This document shows positions 52,521 through 61,387 of a DNA stretch of 64,000 bases, piece after piece; positions within the stretch are counted from its first letter, which is position 1, and each line of letters begins with the position of its first letter. Location: positions 102,130-166,129 of the forward strand of contig NZ_CAXBIB010000007.1 in NCBI RefSeq assembly GCF_963975745.1, written 5' to 3'. The notes under the pieces were generated by a model, which made no database searches, was not told where the DNA came from, and worked only from the letters and a program-made list of their open reading frames with translations. Origin of the DNA: Parvibaculum sp963975745. GTDB taxonomy: Bacteria; Pseudomonadota; Alphaproteobacteria; Parvibaculales; Parvibaculaceae. A program made the translations under genes and the position numbers.

Positions 52521-53105
52521 ATGAATCGAGACAGGACGCCCGCAACGGCGTCGGACGGATTGGCGGAAGAAATGGCGGCCCTGATCTCCGCCATCGCGCA
52601 GGACGGTGATCGCACGGCCTTTGCACGGCTTTTCGGCCACTATGCGCCGCGCGTGAAGTCCTATCTGCGCCGCATGCATGTCGATGAGCGCCTTGCCGAG
52701 GATCTCGCCCAGGAGGTTATGTTGACCGTCTGGCGCAAGGCCGCTCTCTTCGACCCGGCCAAGGCCTCTGCCGGTACATGGATATTCGCGATTGCGCGAA
52801 ACCGCTTCATCGACACGGTGCGCCGCGAACGCCGCCCCGATCTCGATCCCGCCGATCCGATGCTGGTGCCCGAGGCGCCGCGCCCGGCCGATGAGAGCAT
52901 GGCAGCCACCCAGATCGGTACGCGCGTCCATGCGGCCATGTCGGATCTGCCGCCGGATCAGGCCGAAGTGGTGGCGCTGTCCTTCCTCGAGGGCCTGCCC
53001 CATTCGGCCATTGCCGAACGCCTCGACATTCCGCTCGGTACCGTCAAATCGAGACTGCGACTTGCTTTCGGCCGCCTGCGGGCGGTACTGGAGGATCTGA
53101 AATGA
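52521..53105 (+). CDS. rpoE: ECF-family RNA polymerase sigma factor (RpoE, ECF11-type)
   Basis: A 194-aa sigma factor with region 2 (RTAFARLFGHYAPRVKSYLR, then LAEDLAQEVMLTVWRKAALF and WIFAIARNRFIDTVRRERRP) and region 4 (LPPDQAEVVALSFLEGLPHS, then IAERLDIPLGTVKSRLRLAF). Its stop overlaps the chrR start (ATGA), and it is divergent from a flavoprotein/DUF1365 pair, which is the classic setting of the singlet-oxygen/photooxidative response sigma factor. ATG 52521 is chosen by family length; the frame is open up to 52437. Confidence 0.92.
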   Translation: MNRDRTPATASDGLAEEMAALISAIAQDGDRTAFARLFGHYAPRVKSYLRRMHVDERLAEDLAQEVMLTVWRKAALFDPAKASAGTWIFAIARNRFIDTVRRERRPDLDPADPMLVPEAPRPADESMAATQIGTRVHAAMSDLPPDQAEVVALSFLEGLPHSAIAERLDIPLGTVKSRLRLAFGRLRAVLEDLK

Positions 53106-53782
53106 GTGCCATGTCCCTGACCCCTTCGCCCGTTACCCATCGCCTCGGCGACGAGTGGCTGATGGCCTATGCGGCGGGCGCGCTCTCGGAAGGTCAGTCG
53201 CTGCTGGTGGCCGCACATCTGAGCTTTCTCGACGATGCGGCCGAACGCCTGGCTGTCGCCGAGGCGGCGGGCGGCGCGCTGCTCGAAACGGTCGCCCCCG
53301 ATCTGATGGCACCCGATGCGCTGGCGCAGACGCTGGCCCGCCTCGACGCGCCGCTGCCCGCAGCGCCGGCCCCCGCGCCGCGCGCGGCAGGCGGCGACCC
53401 CTTGCCCGCCCCCCTGCGCGACTGGCTCGGCGGCGGTATCGACGATCTCAAATGGAGTTTCCTCGGACCGGGCATGAAGAAGGTCAAGCTCTGGCGCGGC
53501 GGACCCAACGACCAGCGCCTCTGGATGCTGCGCGCACAACCCGGCATTCAGGTGCCGAAGCATGGCCATCGCGGCACCGAGCTTGTGCTGGTGCTGAAAG
53601 GCAGCTTCAGCGATCCGCATGGCCGCCTCCGCCCCGGCGATGTCGAGGAGAGCGACGACAGCCGCATGCATGCCCTCGGAATCGATGAGGGCGAGGAATG
53701 CATCTGCCTCGCCCTCACCGAAGGCCCGATCCGCTTCGAAAGCTGGCCTGCGAGATTGGTCCAGCCCTTCATCGGTCTCTAG
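53102..53782 (+). CDS. chrR: ChrR-type anti-sigma factor with degenerate zinc site in the anti-sigma domain
   Basis: A 226-aa partner of RpoE. The N-terminal anti-sigma domain has WLMAYAAGALSEGQSLLVAA and the C-terminal cupin domain has the metal motif VPKHGHRGTELVLVLKGSFS (H-x-H-x3-E), a later His in DSRMHALG and ECICLALTEGPIRF. In Rhodobacter ChrR the anti-sigma domain holds zinc through His6, His31, Cys35 and Cys38. Here the region reads AAHLSFLDDAAERLA, with Leu and Ala in place of the two Cys, and the first His is also displaced. Translation overlaps rpoE (ATGA). Confidence 0.9.
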   Translation: MSAMSLTPSPVTHRLGDEWLMAYAAGALSEGQSLLVAAHLSFLDDAAERLAVAEAAGGALLETVAPDLMAPDALAQTLARLDAPLPAAPAPAPRAAGGDPLPAPLRDWLGGGIDDLKWSFLGPGMKKVKLWRGGPNDQRLWMLRAQPGIQVPKHGHRGTELVLVLKGSFSDPHGRLRPGDVEESDDSRMHALGIDEGEECICLALTEGPIRFESWPARLVQPFIGL

Positions 53783-53826
53783 AAGGCGGGGGGACACCCT
53801 CCGCGACCGCCCGGCGGGCCGGTATC

Positions 53827-55869
53827 TCAGAACCGCGCCGTCGCCACCAGCCGAACATTCCGGCCGGGTTGCAGCACATCGTTCTTCTTGAACGAACTGT
53901 GATGACGGATGTCGTGATCGAGCAGGTTCTCCCCCACCAGCGCCAGTTCGACCGCTGTGGTCCCGGTCATCGAGGCCGGCACGCGATAGCGCAGCTCGGC
54001 CTTGAGATTGGTGTAGCTGCCGGTCTCGGTCTCGTTGGCATCGAGCCGGTCCTGGGCGAAGGCATGCAGGAAACCGAGCCTGCCCGACACGGCCTCGCCC
54101 GCATAGAAAACGCCGGCGCCGGCCCGCATCGGCGGAATGCGCGGCACGTTGCCGCCCGCATCGAGCGTGGCGCGCACCATGTCGAACTGCCCGGTGATGC
54201 CGGCGCGTGCCGTACCCCAGCGCGCCAGCGTCACGCTGCCCGCCGCCTCGAAGCCGCGAAACGTGGCGTCCGCCTGCGTGAAGAACACCTGGTCGAGCTC
54301 GTTGCCGGTGCCATGCGGCGTACAGGTATCGAAGCTGTCGTCACAAGTCTCGCCGGTCAGCCGCTTGTAGATGAAGTCGCTGAACGAGCTGTGGAAGATC
54401 GCTGCCTCGAAGGAGAAGTCGTCGCCCGCGCGCCGCGCGTTGAACTCGATGGTTCGCGCCGTTTCCTTGCCGAGCATCGGATCGCCGACCTCGAAGGTCT
54501 CGGTCGCCTCATGCGGTCCTTTCGAGAACAGTTCGAGCGCGTCCGGCGCGCGCTCGACACGCTGCACCGTGGCGCCGAGCACGACGCCGCCATCAAGCGT
54601 CAGCACCAGTCCGGCCGAACCGCTGACCGGGGTGAACTTGCGCGACACCGCATAGTCGAACGGCGCCAGCGGCACGGTGAAGTCGAGTGCCCGGCCGGAC
54701 ACGTCGACATGCTCGGCGCGCCCGCCCAGCTGCAGCTTCAGCCTGTCGCCGAGCGGCATTTCCTCGAAGATGAACCCGGCCACCGCGTCAGTCTCGGTCG
54801 GCGCCAGCAATTCGCCGCCCTCGCCCGCCGCCTCGATCCGCCGGTTGCGCAACTGCATCCCGACCGCGCCGGTGAACGGCCCGACGGCCCGGTGCATCAA
54901 CTCGCCCCGCACTTCCCATTCCTTGTTGTCGAAGCGCGAACCGGTTGCCCCCGTGGCATCGATCTCGCCATGCGAATAGTCGCTGTAGCCGCCGCTGATA
55001 TCCAGACCGCTGAAGAAGCCGCCAGCGAATTCGAGTCCGCTCGAGGCCTGCAGCTTGGTCTGCCGCATCTGGATATGGATCGGATTGCCGGGAGTCTCGG
55101 GCGCGGGGATGCCGTATTCGCTGTCGTAATGGCTGACCGAGGCCCCGACATGGCCGTTCTCGAGCAGCACCGACGCACCGCCCGCGACGCCCGCGCTCTC
55201 GGTCCATGTATGCGGCTGCCGTTTGGTCGGCTGATCCGGAATTTCGTAATTGCCGGTCTTGCGCGCGAAGGTGTCGACATGCCAGACGACATTGCCGGTC
55301 GCGACATTGAGATCGGCATATCCCTGCCGTCCATAATCGACGTGATTGTAACTGGCCGACACCTCGCCCTCGAAACCGTCCTTCGGCATCGCGGTCGGGA
55401 TGCGGTTGTTGATGACGTTGACGACGCCGCCGATCGCCTCGCTGCCATAGCGCAGAACGGCCGGCCCGCGCACCACTTCGACGCGCTTGGCCGACAGGGG
55501 ATCGATCGGCACGCCATGATCCTCGCTGACCGCCGATACGTCGCCGGCGCCGATGCCGTTTTCCTGCATCCGGACCCGCGTATTGTCGAGACCGCGAATG
55601 ATCGGCCGGCTGGCGCCCGCTGCAAACGAGCTCGAGGCAATGCCCGGCTTCTCGCCCAGCAACCCGCCGATACTGGTTGCCGGCGAGGCGAGGATCTCCT
55701 CCCGCGTGACGACAGTGACCGGCACGGCCAGTTCCTCAAGCGGCGCCGCCAGCGGCGAGGCGGTGACGACGACCCGCGGCGCCACGGCTTCCTCGGCCAG
55801 CGCCGCCGATGCGGTGCCAAGCGCCAGGACCGAAGCCGCCGCGTAAAGCGGTGAAGCGAAATGTTTCAT
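53827..55869 (-). CDS. ZnuD-like TonB-dependent receptor (probable zinc uptake)
   Basis: A 680-aa receptor. A signal peptide (ending ASAALAEEA) is followed by a TonB box region (PRVVVTAS), a plug (SIGGLLGEKPGIASSSFAAG, then IIRGLDNTRVRMQENGIGAG and VEVVRGPAVLRYGSEAIGGV) and a barrel ending PGRNVRLVATARF. APDALELFSKGPHEATETFE is characteristic of the ZnuD group, and two cysteines lie in an extracellular loop (CDDSFDTC). A Zur-like box 48 bp upstream of the ATG supports zinc. ATG 55869 starts the signal peptide and has an AGGGGG run upstream. Confidence 0.88.
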   Translation of the reverse strand: MKHFASPLYAAASVLALGTASAALAEEAVAPRVVVTASPLAAPLEELAVPVTVVTREEILASPATSIGGLLGEKPGIASSSFAAGASRPIIRGLDNTRVRMQENGIGAGDVSAVSEDHGVPIDPLSAKRVEVVRGPAVLRYGSEAIGGVVNVINNRIPTAMPKDGFEGEVSASYNHVDYGRQGYADLNVATGNVVWHVDTFARKTGNYEIPDQPTKRQPHTWTESAGVAGGASVLLENGHVGASVSHYDSEYGIPAPETPGNPIHIQMRQTKLQASSGLEFAGGFFSGLDISGGYSDYSHGEIDATGATGSRFDNKEWEVRGELMHRAVGPFTGAVGMQLRNRRIEAAGEGGELLAPTETDAVAGFIFEEMPLGDRLKLQLGGRAEHVDVSGRALDFTVPLAPFDYAVSRKFTPVSGSAGLVLTLDGGVVLGATVQRVERAPDALELFSKGPHEATETFEVGDPMLGKETARTIEFNARRAGDDFSFEAAIFHSSFSDFIYKRLTGETCDDSFDTCTPHGTGNELDQVFFTQADATFRGFEAAGSVTLARWGTARAGITGQFDMVRATLDAGGNVPRIPPMRAGAGVFYAGEAVSGRLGFLHAFAQDRLDANETETGSYTNLKAELRYRVPASMTGTTAVELALVGENLLDHDIRHHSSFKKNDVLQPGRNVRLVATARF

Positions 55870-55916
55870 CTGAAGCCCCCTTGAACCCGGCGCCGGACGC
55901 CGGCCCGATGACCGTA

Positions 55917-55931
55917 TGTTATACTGTAACA
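55917..55931. promoter_or_regulatory. Zur-like box upstream of the ZnuD-like receptor
   Basis: TGTTATACTGTAACA has complementary 5-bp arms (TGTTA/TAACA) around a 5-base centre, close to the alphaproteobacterial Zur consensus (TGTTAT...ATAACA). On the minus strand it includes TATAAC, a good -10 box for the receptor gene, so Zur binding would block the promoter. Confidence 0.6.
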
Positions 55932-55935
55932 CTCT

Positions 55936-55947
55936 GATAGCGCTATC
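55936..55947. promoter_or_regulatory. 12-bp palindrome next to the Zur-like box
   Basis: GATAGCGCTATC is a perfect palindrome 5 bp from the Zur-like box, in the -35 region of the receptor promoter and ~115 bp upstream of ppk2. It could be a second operator for either gene. Confidence 0.4.
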
Positions 55948-56062
55948 CGCCGCGCCGATCAACCCCCCGAAGGAACGGGCTTGAAAGGAAGGGCGGCGGC
56001 GCCATTCCGCCCCGGCCCCCGGCGGGCTAAGCTGCCCGCGGCCGCAGGCGAAAGGAACCGCA

Positions 56063-56881
56063 ATGGCAGCAAAGGCAGGATCCGAAAAGGCGACGAAGCC
56101 GGCCGCCGCACCGCCGGCGCCGCTCTCCGACAAGCGCTACCGCAAGGCGCTCTATGCGCTGCAGGTCGAGCTGGTCAAGCTGCAGCGCGACATCATCGCC
56201 CATGACCGCCGCCTGCTGGTGATCTTCGAGGGCCGCGACGCGGCCGGCAAGGACGGCGTCATCAAGCGCGTGGTCCAGCATCTCAGCCCGCGCGAAACCC
56301 GCGTCGTTGCGCTCGGCAAGCCGTCCGATCGCGAACGCAGCGAATGGTATTTCCAGCGCTTCACCGCGCATCTGCCGTCGGCCGGCGAACTCGTGCTCTT
56401 CAACCGCAGCTGGTACAACCGCGCCGGCGTCGAGCGCGTGATGGGTTTCTGCACCGACGAGCAGCATGAACGCTTCATGACCTCGGCACCGCTCTACGAG
56501 AACATGCTGACGGGCTCGGGCATCCAGCTGGTGAAATACTATCTCGACATTTCGAAGCCCGAACAGAAGAAGCGCCTGGCCGCGCGCCGCGCCGACCCGC
56601 TGAAACAATGGAAGATCTCGCCGATCGACCATGTCGCGCTGAAGCACTGGCGCGACTACAGCCGCGCCCGCGACGCGATGCTGACCCGCACCCACAGCCT
56701 GCAGGCGCCCTGGACGGTCGTCCGCGCCGACGACAAGCGCCATGCCCGCCTCAACGTGATCCGCGATCTCCTTTCGCGCATCGACTATGATGGCAAGGAC
56801 ATCGCGACGGCCGCGCCCGACCGCCGCATCGTCATGCCCTTCGAACCGGCGCTGCTGACATCCGGCATCGTCGCAGCCTGA
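56063..56881 (+). CDS. ppk2: Polyphosphate kinase 2 (PPK2)
   Basis: A 272-aa class-I PPK2, which transfers phosphate between polyphosphate and nucleoside diphosphates. The Walker A motif is VIFEGRDAAGKDGVIKRVVQ, and the lid/Walker B region is VLFNRSWYNRAGVERVMGFC. SDRERSEWYFQRFTAHLP and YYLDISKPEQKKRLAARRAD are also conserved. AAGGAA precedes ATG 56063. It is divergent from the ZnuD-like gene and 7 bp upstream of the DUF4010 gene. Confidence 0.93.
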   Translation: MAAKAGSEKATKPAAAPPAPLSDKRYRKALYALQVELVKLQRDIIAHDRRLLVIFEGRDAAGKDGVIKRVVQHLSPRETRVVALGKPSDRERSEWYFQRFTAHLPSAGELVLFNRSWYNRAGVERVMGFCTDEQHERFMTSAPLYENMLTGSGIQLVKYYLDISKPEQKKRLAARRADPLKQWKISPIDHVALKHWRDYSRARDAMLTRTHSLQAPWTVVRADDKRHARLNVIRDLLSRIDYDGKDIATAAPDRRIVMPFEPALLTSGIVAA

Positions 56882-56888
56882 GGCCGCC

Positions 56889-58223
56889 ATGCCCGACGCG
56901 ACCGAACCCTTCTTCGCCGCCATGCCCGATGCGCTGCTGGCGCCCGAGCGCCTGTTGACGCTGCTTGGCCTCTCCTTCTTTCTGGGCCTGGCCTGGGAGG
57001 AATATCTGGGCAGCGGCCGCCTGAAGCCGCCGGGCGGCGTGCGCACCTTTCCGCTTCTGGCCTTTGCCGGCGCGCTGCTCTATGCGCTGGCGCCCGAACC
57101 GCCGCTGCTCTATCTGGGCGGGCTGGCGGTGCTCGGCGCCTGGCTGTCGATCTGGTACTGGCAGAGCCTCGCCCAGCAGCGCGCCGAGCCCGAGCCAGGC
57201 GAGGAACCCGACACCCGGCTCAACGGCACCATCATGGCGCCGCTCGGCAATGTGATCGCCTATCTGCTCGGCGCCGTCGTGCTGACCGAACCGCTCTGGG
57301 TCGCGGTCGCCATGGCAGTTGCCGCGGTCCTGCTGGCCAGCGCGCGCGAAAAGCTGCACGCCTTTTCCGACCGCATGGGCGGCGAGCTATTCACGCTGGC
57401 CAAGTTCCTGATCATCATCGGCGTCGTGCTGCCGCTGGTCTCCAACGAACCGGTCACCGCCCTGACCCCCATCACCCCCTATCAGGTCTGGCTGGCCGTC
57501 GTCGTTGTCAGCACGCTCTCCTATGCCAGCTACCTGCTGCAGCGCTACATCGCGCCGCGCCGCGGCCTGCTCTATTCGGCCGCGCTGGGCGGCCTCTATT
57601 CCTCGACCGCCATCACCGTGCTGCTCTCGCGCCAGGCGCGCATCGCGAAGACGCGCCTCGACCGCCTGCATGCGGCGCTGGTGCTGTCGACGGCGGTGAT
57701 GTTCCTGCGCATCCTGGTCGTGGTCGCGATCTTCAACCTGACCCTGGCGAAAACCCTGGCACCCGCCATCGCGCTGCTGCTGCTGATCGGCCTTGGCGTC
57801 GCCGCCCTGCTGCTCTGGCGCCACGACCGCACCGCCCGGCATGGCAGCGAGGAAGACGTGCTGCCGCCGGTCAACCCGCTCGAACTGCAGACGGCGCTGA
57901 TCTTTGCCCTGCTCTTCGTCGTCCTCTCGCTGGCCGTCGGCTGGGCGCGCACCGAATTCGGTGAAGGCAGCCTCTTTGTCATCGCCGCGCTGGCCGGCGT
58001 CACCGATGTCGACCCGCTGGTTCTCAACGTCGCGCAGGGCGCCGCGCCGCTGCATTTCGCCGCCGCCGCCATCCTGATCGCGGCCGCCTCCAACAACGTC
58101 CTGAAGGGCGGCTACATGCTGATCTTTGCCGGACGCCGCGCCGGCCTGGTGCCGGCGCTGGCGCTGCTGCTGCTGGCCGGCATCGGCCTTGCCGCCGCCT
58201 TCCTGATGCTGGCCCCGGCATGA
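56889..58223 (+). CDS. MgtC/SapB-DUF4010 family membrane protein
   Basis: A 444-aa polytopic membrane protein with about a dozen helices. The N-terminal MgtC/SapB-like part (LLTLLGLSFFLGLAWEEYLG, then GGVRTFPLLAFAGALLYALA) is followed by the DUF4010 part (LSYASYLLQRYIAPRRGLLY, then ALGGLYSSTAITVLLSRQAR and ALAGVTDVDPLVLNVAQG). Function is unknown; MgtC-type proteins are linked to magnesium and envelope stress. The stop overlaps the start of rlmJ (ATGA), forming a ppk2-DUF4010-rlmJ operon. Confidence 0.9.
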   Translation: MPDATEPFFAAMPDALLAPERLLTLLGLSFFLGLAWEEYLGSGRLKPPGGVRTFPLLAFAGALLYALAPEPPLLYLGGLAVLGAWLSIWYWQSLAQQRAEPEPGEEPDTRLNGTIMAPLGNVIAYLLGAVVLTEPLWVAVAMAVAAVLLASAREKLHAFSDRMGGELFTLAKFLIIIGVVLPLVSNEPVTALTPITPYQVWLAVVVVSTLSYASYLLQRYIAPRRGLLYSAALGGLYSSTAITVLLSRQARIAKTRLDRLHAALVLSTAVMFLRILVVVAIFNLTLAKTLAPAIALLLLIGLGVAALLLWRHDRTARHGSEEDVLPPVNPLELQTALIFALLFVVLSLAVGWARTEFGEGSLFVIAALAGVTDVDPLVLNVAQGAAPLHFAAAAILIAAASNNVLKGGYMLIFAGRRAGLVPALALLLLAGIGLAAAFLMLAPA

Positions 58224-59041
58224 ACTACCGCCACGCCTATCATGCCGGCAATTTCGCCGATGTAATGAAACACGCGATCCTGGCCGTGGTGATCGAGCAC
58301 ATGAAGCTGAAGGAGAAACCCTTCTTCCTGCTCGACACCCATGCCGGCACCGGCGAGACGGATCTCTCGGGCATCGAGGCGCAGAAGACCGGCGAGTTCC
58401 ATGCCGGCATCGCCCGCGTGCTGGCCGCCGAAGCGCCGCATGCCGCGCTGGCGCCATATCTTGCGGCGCTCGGCGACGATCCGCTGATGCATTATCCGGG
58501 CTCGCCGCTGATCGCCGCGCGCATGGCGCGCGAAACCGACCGCCTGGCCTTCTGCGAACTGCACCCCGAAGACGCCGCGGCGCTGAAACGCAATTTCGCC
58601 CGCGACGCCCGCATCAAGACCCATGCGATCGACGGCTACGCGGCGCTGAAATCGATGCTGCCGCCGAAGGAGCGCCGCGGCATCGTGCTGATCGACCCGC
58701 CTTTCGAATCCCGCGACGAATTCACCCGCCTCTTCGAGGCACTGGCGGACGCGACCGCCCGCTTCGCCACCGGCACTTACATATTATGGTATCCGGTCAA
58801 GGACCCCTCGGTCTCCGGCGCCTTTCTCGAACGTCTCGCCGAAGAAGGCCCGCCGAAAACCCTCTGCCTCGAACTTCACATCATGGCCGCCGATCCGGCC
58901 CGCATGACCGGCTGCGGCCTCGTCGTCGTCAACCCGCCCTGGACACTGGCCGGCACGGCAAGAGACATGCTCGACTGGCTGGCCGAAACCCTGGCCCAGG
59001 CCCCCGGCGCCCGCGCCCGCGAGGAATGGCTGAGGCCCTGA
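58220..59041 (+). CDS. rlmJ: 23S rRNA (adenine(2030)-N6)-methyltransferase RlmJ
   Basis: A 273-aa SAM-dependent methyltransferase that modifies A2030 of 23S rRNA. The N-terminus MNYRHAYHAGNFADVMKHAI is diagnostic. SAM-binding FLLDTHAGTGETDLSG and the catalytic GIVLIDPPFESRDEFTRLFE follow. The length is normal. ATG 58220 overlaps the previous stop. It ends the ppk2 operon; repeats fill the region downstream. Confidence 0.95.
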   Translation: MNYRHAYHAGNFADVMKHAILAVVIEHMKLKEKPFFLLDTHAGTGETDLSGIEAQKTGEFHAGIARVLAAEAPHAALAPYLAALGDDPLMHYPGSPLIAARMARETDRLAFCELHPEDAAALKRNFARDARIKTHAIDGYAALKSMLPPKERRGIVLIDPPFESRDEFTRLFEALADATARFATGTYILWYPVKDPSVSGAFLERLAEEGPPKTLCLELHIMAADPARMTGCGLVVVNPPWTLAGTARDMLDWLAETLAQAPGARAREEWLRP

Positions 59042-59470
59042 ATCCTTCCGGCGCGCAGCGCCAATCCTTGAATTCGCAAACGCAGGCATCCGCCGCATCC
59101 TCAGCGCCCCCGCCCCGAAAAATCCTCACTGCGTTCGCATTTTTCGACCCGCCCCCCAGGGGCGGGTGGAAGACACAACAGACGAAGGTCATGGCACAAC
59201 CCCTCCGCCCGCCGCAGCTCCTCTGCGTCTTCCTCCTGCGCTGCTTCGCAGCTTCGGAGGACAGGCTGCGCCTCTGCGTGCAAAACCTTTCTTCTTCTTC
59301 GCGTCTTCGCGTGAACCTTTTCTCCGCGCCTCCGCGTCTCCGCGTGAAACCCTTCTTCCTTCCCTTCCCCGCAGCCCCAACGAATCGAATGACCCGAACG
59401 CCGCTTCCAGTCTATAAAGGCGCCCGACGCCAGCCCTGACAAACAGTCAGGTAGAACAAGGACAAGGCGC
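59042..59470. other. Repeat-filled intergenic region downstream of rlmJ
   Basis: This gap contains a C-rich palindrome (CCCGCCCCCCAGGGGCGGG near 59152-59170) and from ~59215 to 59375 a low-complexity unit of repeated CTGCGTCT/TTCGCGTGAA blocks. A related unit occurs at 61158-61310. Near 59440 CTGACAAACAGTCAG forms a 6-bp-arm hairpin. No gene was recognised. Confidence 0.6.
59215..59375. repeat. Dispersed repeat, copy A
   Basis: Blocks of the type CTCTGCGT, TTCGCGTCTTCGCGTGAA and CTCCGCGTCTCCGCGTGAA follow one another. The 38-bp stretch 59229-59266 differs from 61243-61280 at one position only, and CTGCTTCGCAG within it forms a small hairpin. The order of blocks differs between the two copies. 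Confidence 0.7.
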
Positions 59471-60784
59471 GTGGACCGGGAGCCCCCTCCGAGCGACGAA
59501 GACGAACGCGCCCGCCGCCTCGCCGCGGCCGAAACCGCCTATGAAGCCGAGATCGAGGCCAATCTCCGCCGCAACTATGCGGCCAATCTCGCCCACGGCC
59601 TGCTCGGCCAGACCGGCTTCCGCCTGGTCAACGCGCCGACCTTCGTCCCGGCTTACATCTACCTGCTCTCGGGCTCGGAGTTCCTGGTCGGTCTGGCGCT
59701 GGCCGCGCAATGGATCGGCGCTTCCGCCTCCTCGATCTTCGGCGCCACGCTGATCGAACACAGGAAGCGCGTGCTGCCGATGGGCCTCTTGATCGGCTGG
59801 GGCATGCGCGCCGGCGTGCTGGGCCTGGCGCTGGGGGGCTTCTTCCTGCCCGAGCGCTGGGCGCTCATCACCGCCATCGGCTTTCTCTGCCTCTTCGGCC
59901 TGTTCAACGGCATGCAGGCGGTGATCTTCAACACGCTGATGGCCAAGGTGATCCCGCTCAGGCTGCGCGGCCGCCTGACCGGCTTCCGCAATTTCGCCGC
60001 CGGCCTCACCGCCGCCGGCGTCTCCTGGATGGGCGGGCATTATTTCGTCGAGGGCAATCTCTTCGGCAATGGCTATGCCGCGACCTTCCTGATGGCCTTC
60101 ATCCTGACCTCGATCGGCCTGTCGCTCTTGATGCTGGTGCGCGAACCCGAACCGCCGACCATCCGCGCCCGCGCCGGCTTTGGCGGCCGGTTGCGCGAGA
60201 TCCCGATGATGCTGAAGGCCGACCCCGCGCTCGGCCGCTTCTATCTGGCCGCCGGCCTTGCCGCGCTCGGCACCATGGCGGTCCCCTTCTACATTCTCTA
60301 TGCCGGCGAGCGCATCGGCCTTTCGGGCGCCACCATCGGCATCCTCTCGACCGCCTTCCTGCTGGCCCAGACCACGACCAATCTCTTCTGGGGCTGGCTG
60401 GCCGACCGCTTCGGCAACCGTCTGGTCTTCATCCTGTCGGTCGGCACCTGGGGCGCGGCCACCGGGCTGCTGCTGGCCGTCGACACGCTCTGGCCGCTGG
60501 CCATCGCTTTCGCCGGCCTCGGCGCCGGCCAGGGCGGCTTCCAGAACAGCAATCAGAACATCATCGTCGAGTTCGGCGCCCGCGACGACCTGCCGATGCG
60601 CATCGCGGTGCTGAACACCGCGACCTCGCTGATGCATGCGGCAGGTCCCTTGCTGGGCGGCGTCGTCGCCTATGCGATTTCCTTCGACGCCCTCTTCGCG
60701 CTTTCGATCGCCGTCCTCCTCGCCGCGCTGCTGACCATGACCTTCCTGGTCGACGAACCGCGCAAGCGCGGGAAGCGGCTCTAG
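59471..60784 (+). CDS. MFS transporter
   Basis: A 437-aa protein with 12 predicted membrane helices and a charged N-terminal extension (REPPPSDEDERARRLAAAE). The A-type motif region is WIGASASSIFGATLIEHRKR, and the second half has LFWGWLADRFGNRLVFILSV, the conserved loop of the MFS. Charged cytoplasmic ends (DEPRKRGKRL) finish the protein. Substrate is unknown. It starts at GTG 59471, with ACAAGGA a few bases upstream, and repeat clusters flank it on both sides. Confidence 0.88.
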   Translation: MDREPPPSDEDERARRLAAAETAYEAEIEANLRRNYAANLAHGLLGQTGFRLVNAPTFVPAYIYLLSGSEFLVGLALAAQWIGASASSIFGATLIEHRKRVLPMGLLIGWGMRAGVLGLALGGFFLPERWALITAIGFLCLFGLFNGMQAVIFNTLMAKVIPLRLRGRLTGFRNFAAGLTAAGVSWMGGHYFVEGNLFGNGYAATFLMAFILTSIGLSLLMLVREPEPPTIRARAGFGGRLREIPMMLKADPALGRFYLAAGLAALGTMAVPFYILYAGERIGLSGATIGILSTAFLLAQTTTNLFWGWLADRFGNRLVFILSVGTWGAATGLLLAVDTLWPLAIAFAGLGAGQGGFQNSNQNIIVEFGARDDLPMRIAVLNTATSLMHAAGPLLGGVVAYAISFDALFALSIAVLLAALLTMTFLVDEPRKRGKRL

Positions 60785-60863
60785 CGGCGCAACGCTCTCT
60801 CCCGGCATCGTCATTGCGAGCGGAGCGACGGGATTTGGAGGCCCGGCACCAACCCCACCCACA

Positions 60864-61003
60864 GGTGTCACCCCGGCGAAAGCCGGGGCCCACTCGCAGT
60901 TCCTCTTGCCGCAGCGCTCGACGCCGCACATCGCCGTCAACCCCGTGCACAATCGCCCTTGCTGAGGGAACCAATGGGCCCCGGCTTTCGCCGGGGTGAC
61001 ACC
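60864..61003. repeat. 29-bp perfect inverted repeat flanking an 82-bp spacer
   Basis: The unit at 60864-60892 starts GGTGTCACCCCGGCGAAAGC and returns as its exact complement at 60975-61003. Each unit is itself a hairpin (CCCCGGC-GAAA-GCCGGGG). This is the common 'CCCCGGCGAAAGCCGGGG' REP-like family of alphaproteobacteria, here as an opposed pair. Confidence 0.85.
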
Positions 61004-61157
61004 TTTGTTTTGGCCAACACCCCAAACAAACGCCGTCATCGCGAACGAAGCGAAGCAGCGACAAACAATCTTCCGCCCGCCGCGCCAGCGGCGGGCAGTC
61101 AGATCAAGCGCACGCCGCCCCAAGGGGCGGGTGGGATACGCAATGACCAACCGCATC

Positions 61158-61310
61158 CGCAGCACCTCTGCGTCTCTGCGGCTCTGCGTGCAAAAACCTT
61201 CCTTCGCGTCTTCGCGCCTTCGCGTGAACCTCTTCTCCGCGCCTTCCTCCTGCGCTGCTTCGCAGCTACGGAGGACAGGCCGCGTGAAACCCCTTCCTTC
61301 CCTTCCCCCG
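61158..61310. repeat. Dispersed repeat, copy B
   Basis: Same block types as copy A (CTCTGCGTCTCTGCGG, TTCGCGTCTTCGCGCCTTCG), including the 38-bp segment 61243-61280 that differs by one base from copy A. Confidence 0.7.
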
Positions 61311-61387
61311 GCGCAAGCTTTCATTAGCATTCGCCCGCCATACTCCGGCTGACGCGCAAACCGCGCACCACCCCGGGGGGCCTCGCC

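Larger units (their letters stand above)
60785..61387. other. 600-bp gap built from dispersed repeats
   Basis: It holds a 29-bp perfect inverted repeat (60864-60892 and 60975-61003), two GTCAT(T/C)GCGA(G/A)CG(A/G)AGCGA-type elements near 60809 and 61036, a CCGCCCCAAGGGGCGGGTGG palindrome near 61113-61132, and copy B of the CTGCGT/TTCGCG repeat (61158-61310). No coding sequence was supported. Confidence 0.65.

Noticed and set aside
59042..59470. CRISPR-like array
   Set aside because: The repeats are short and contiguous with no regular unique spacers, and no cas genes are present.
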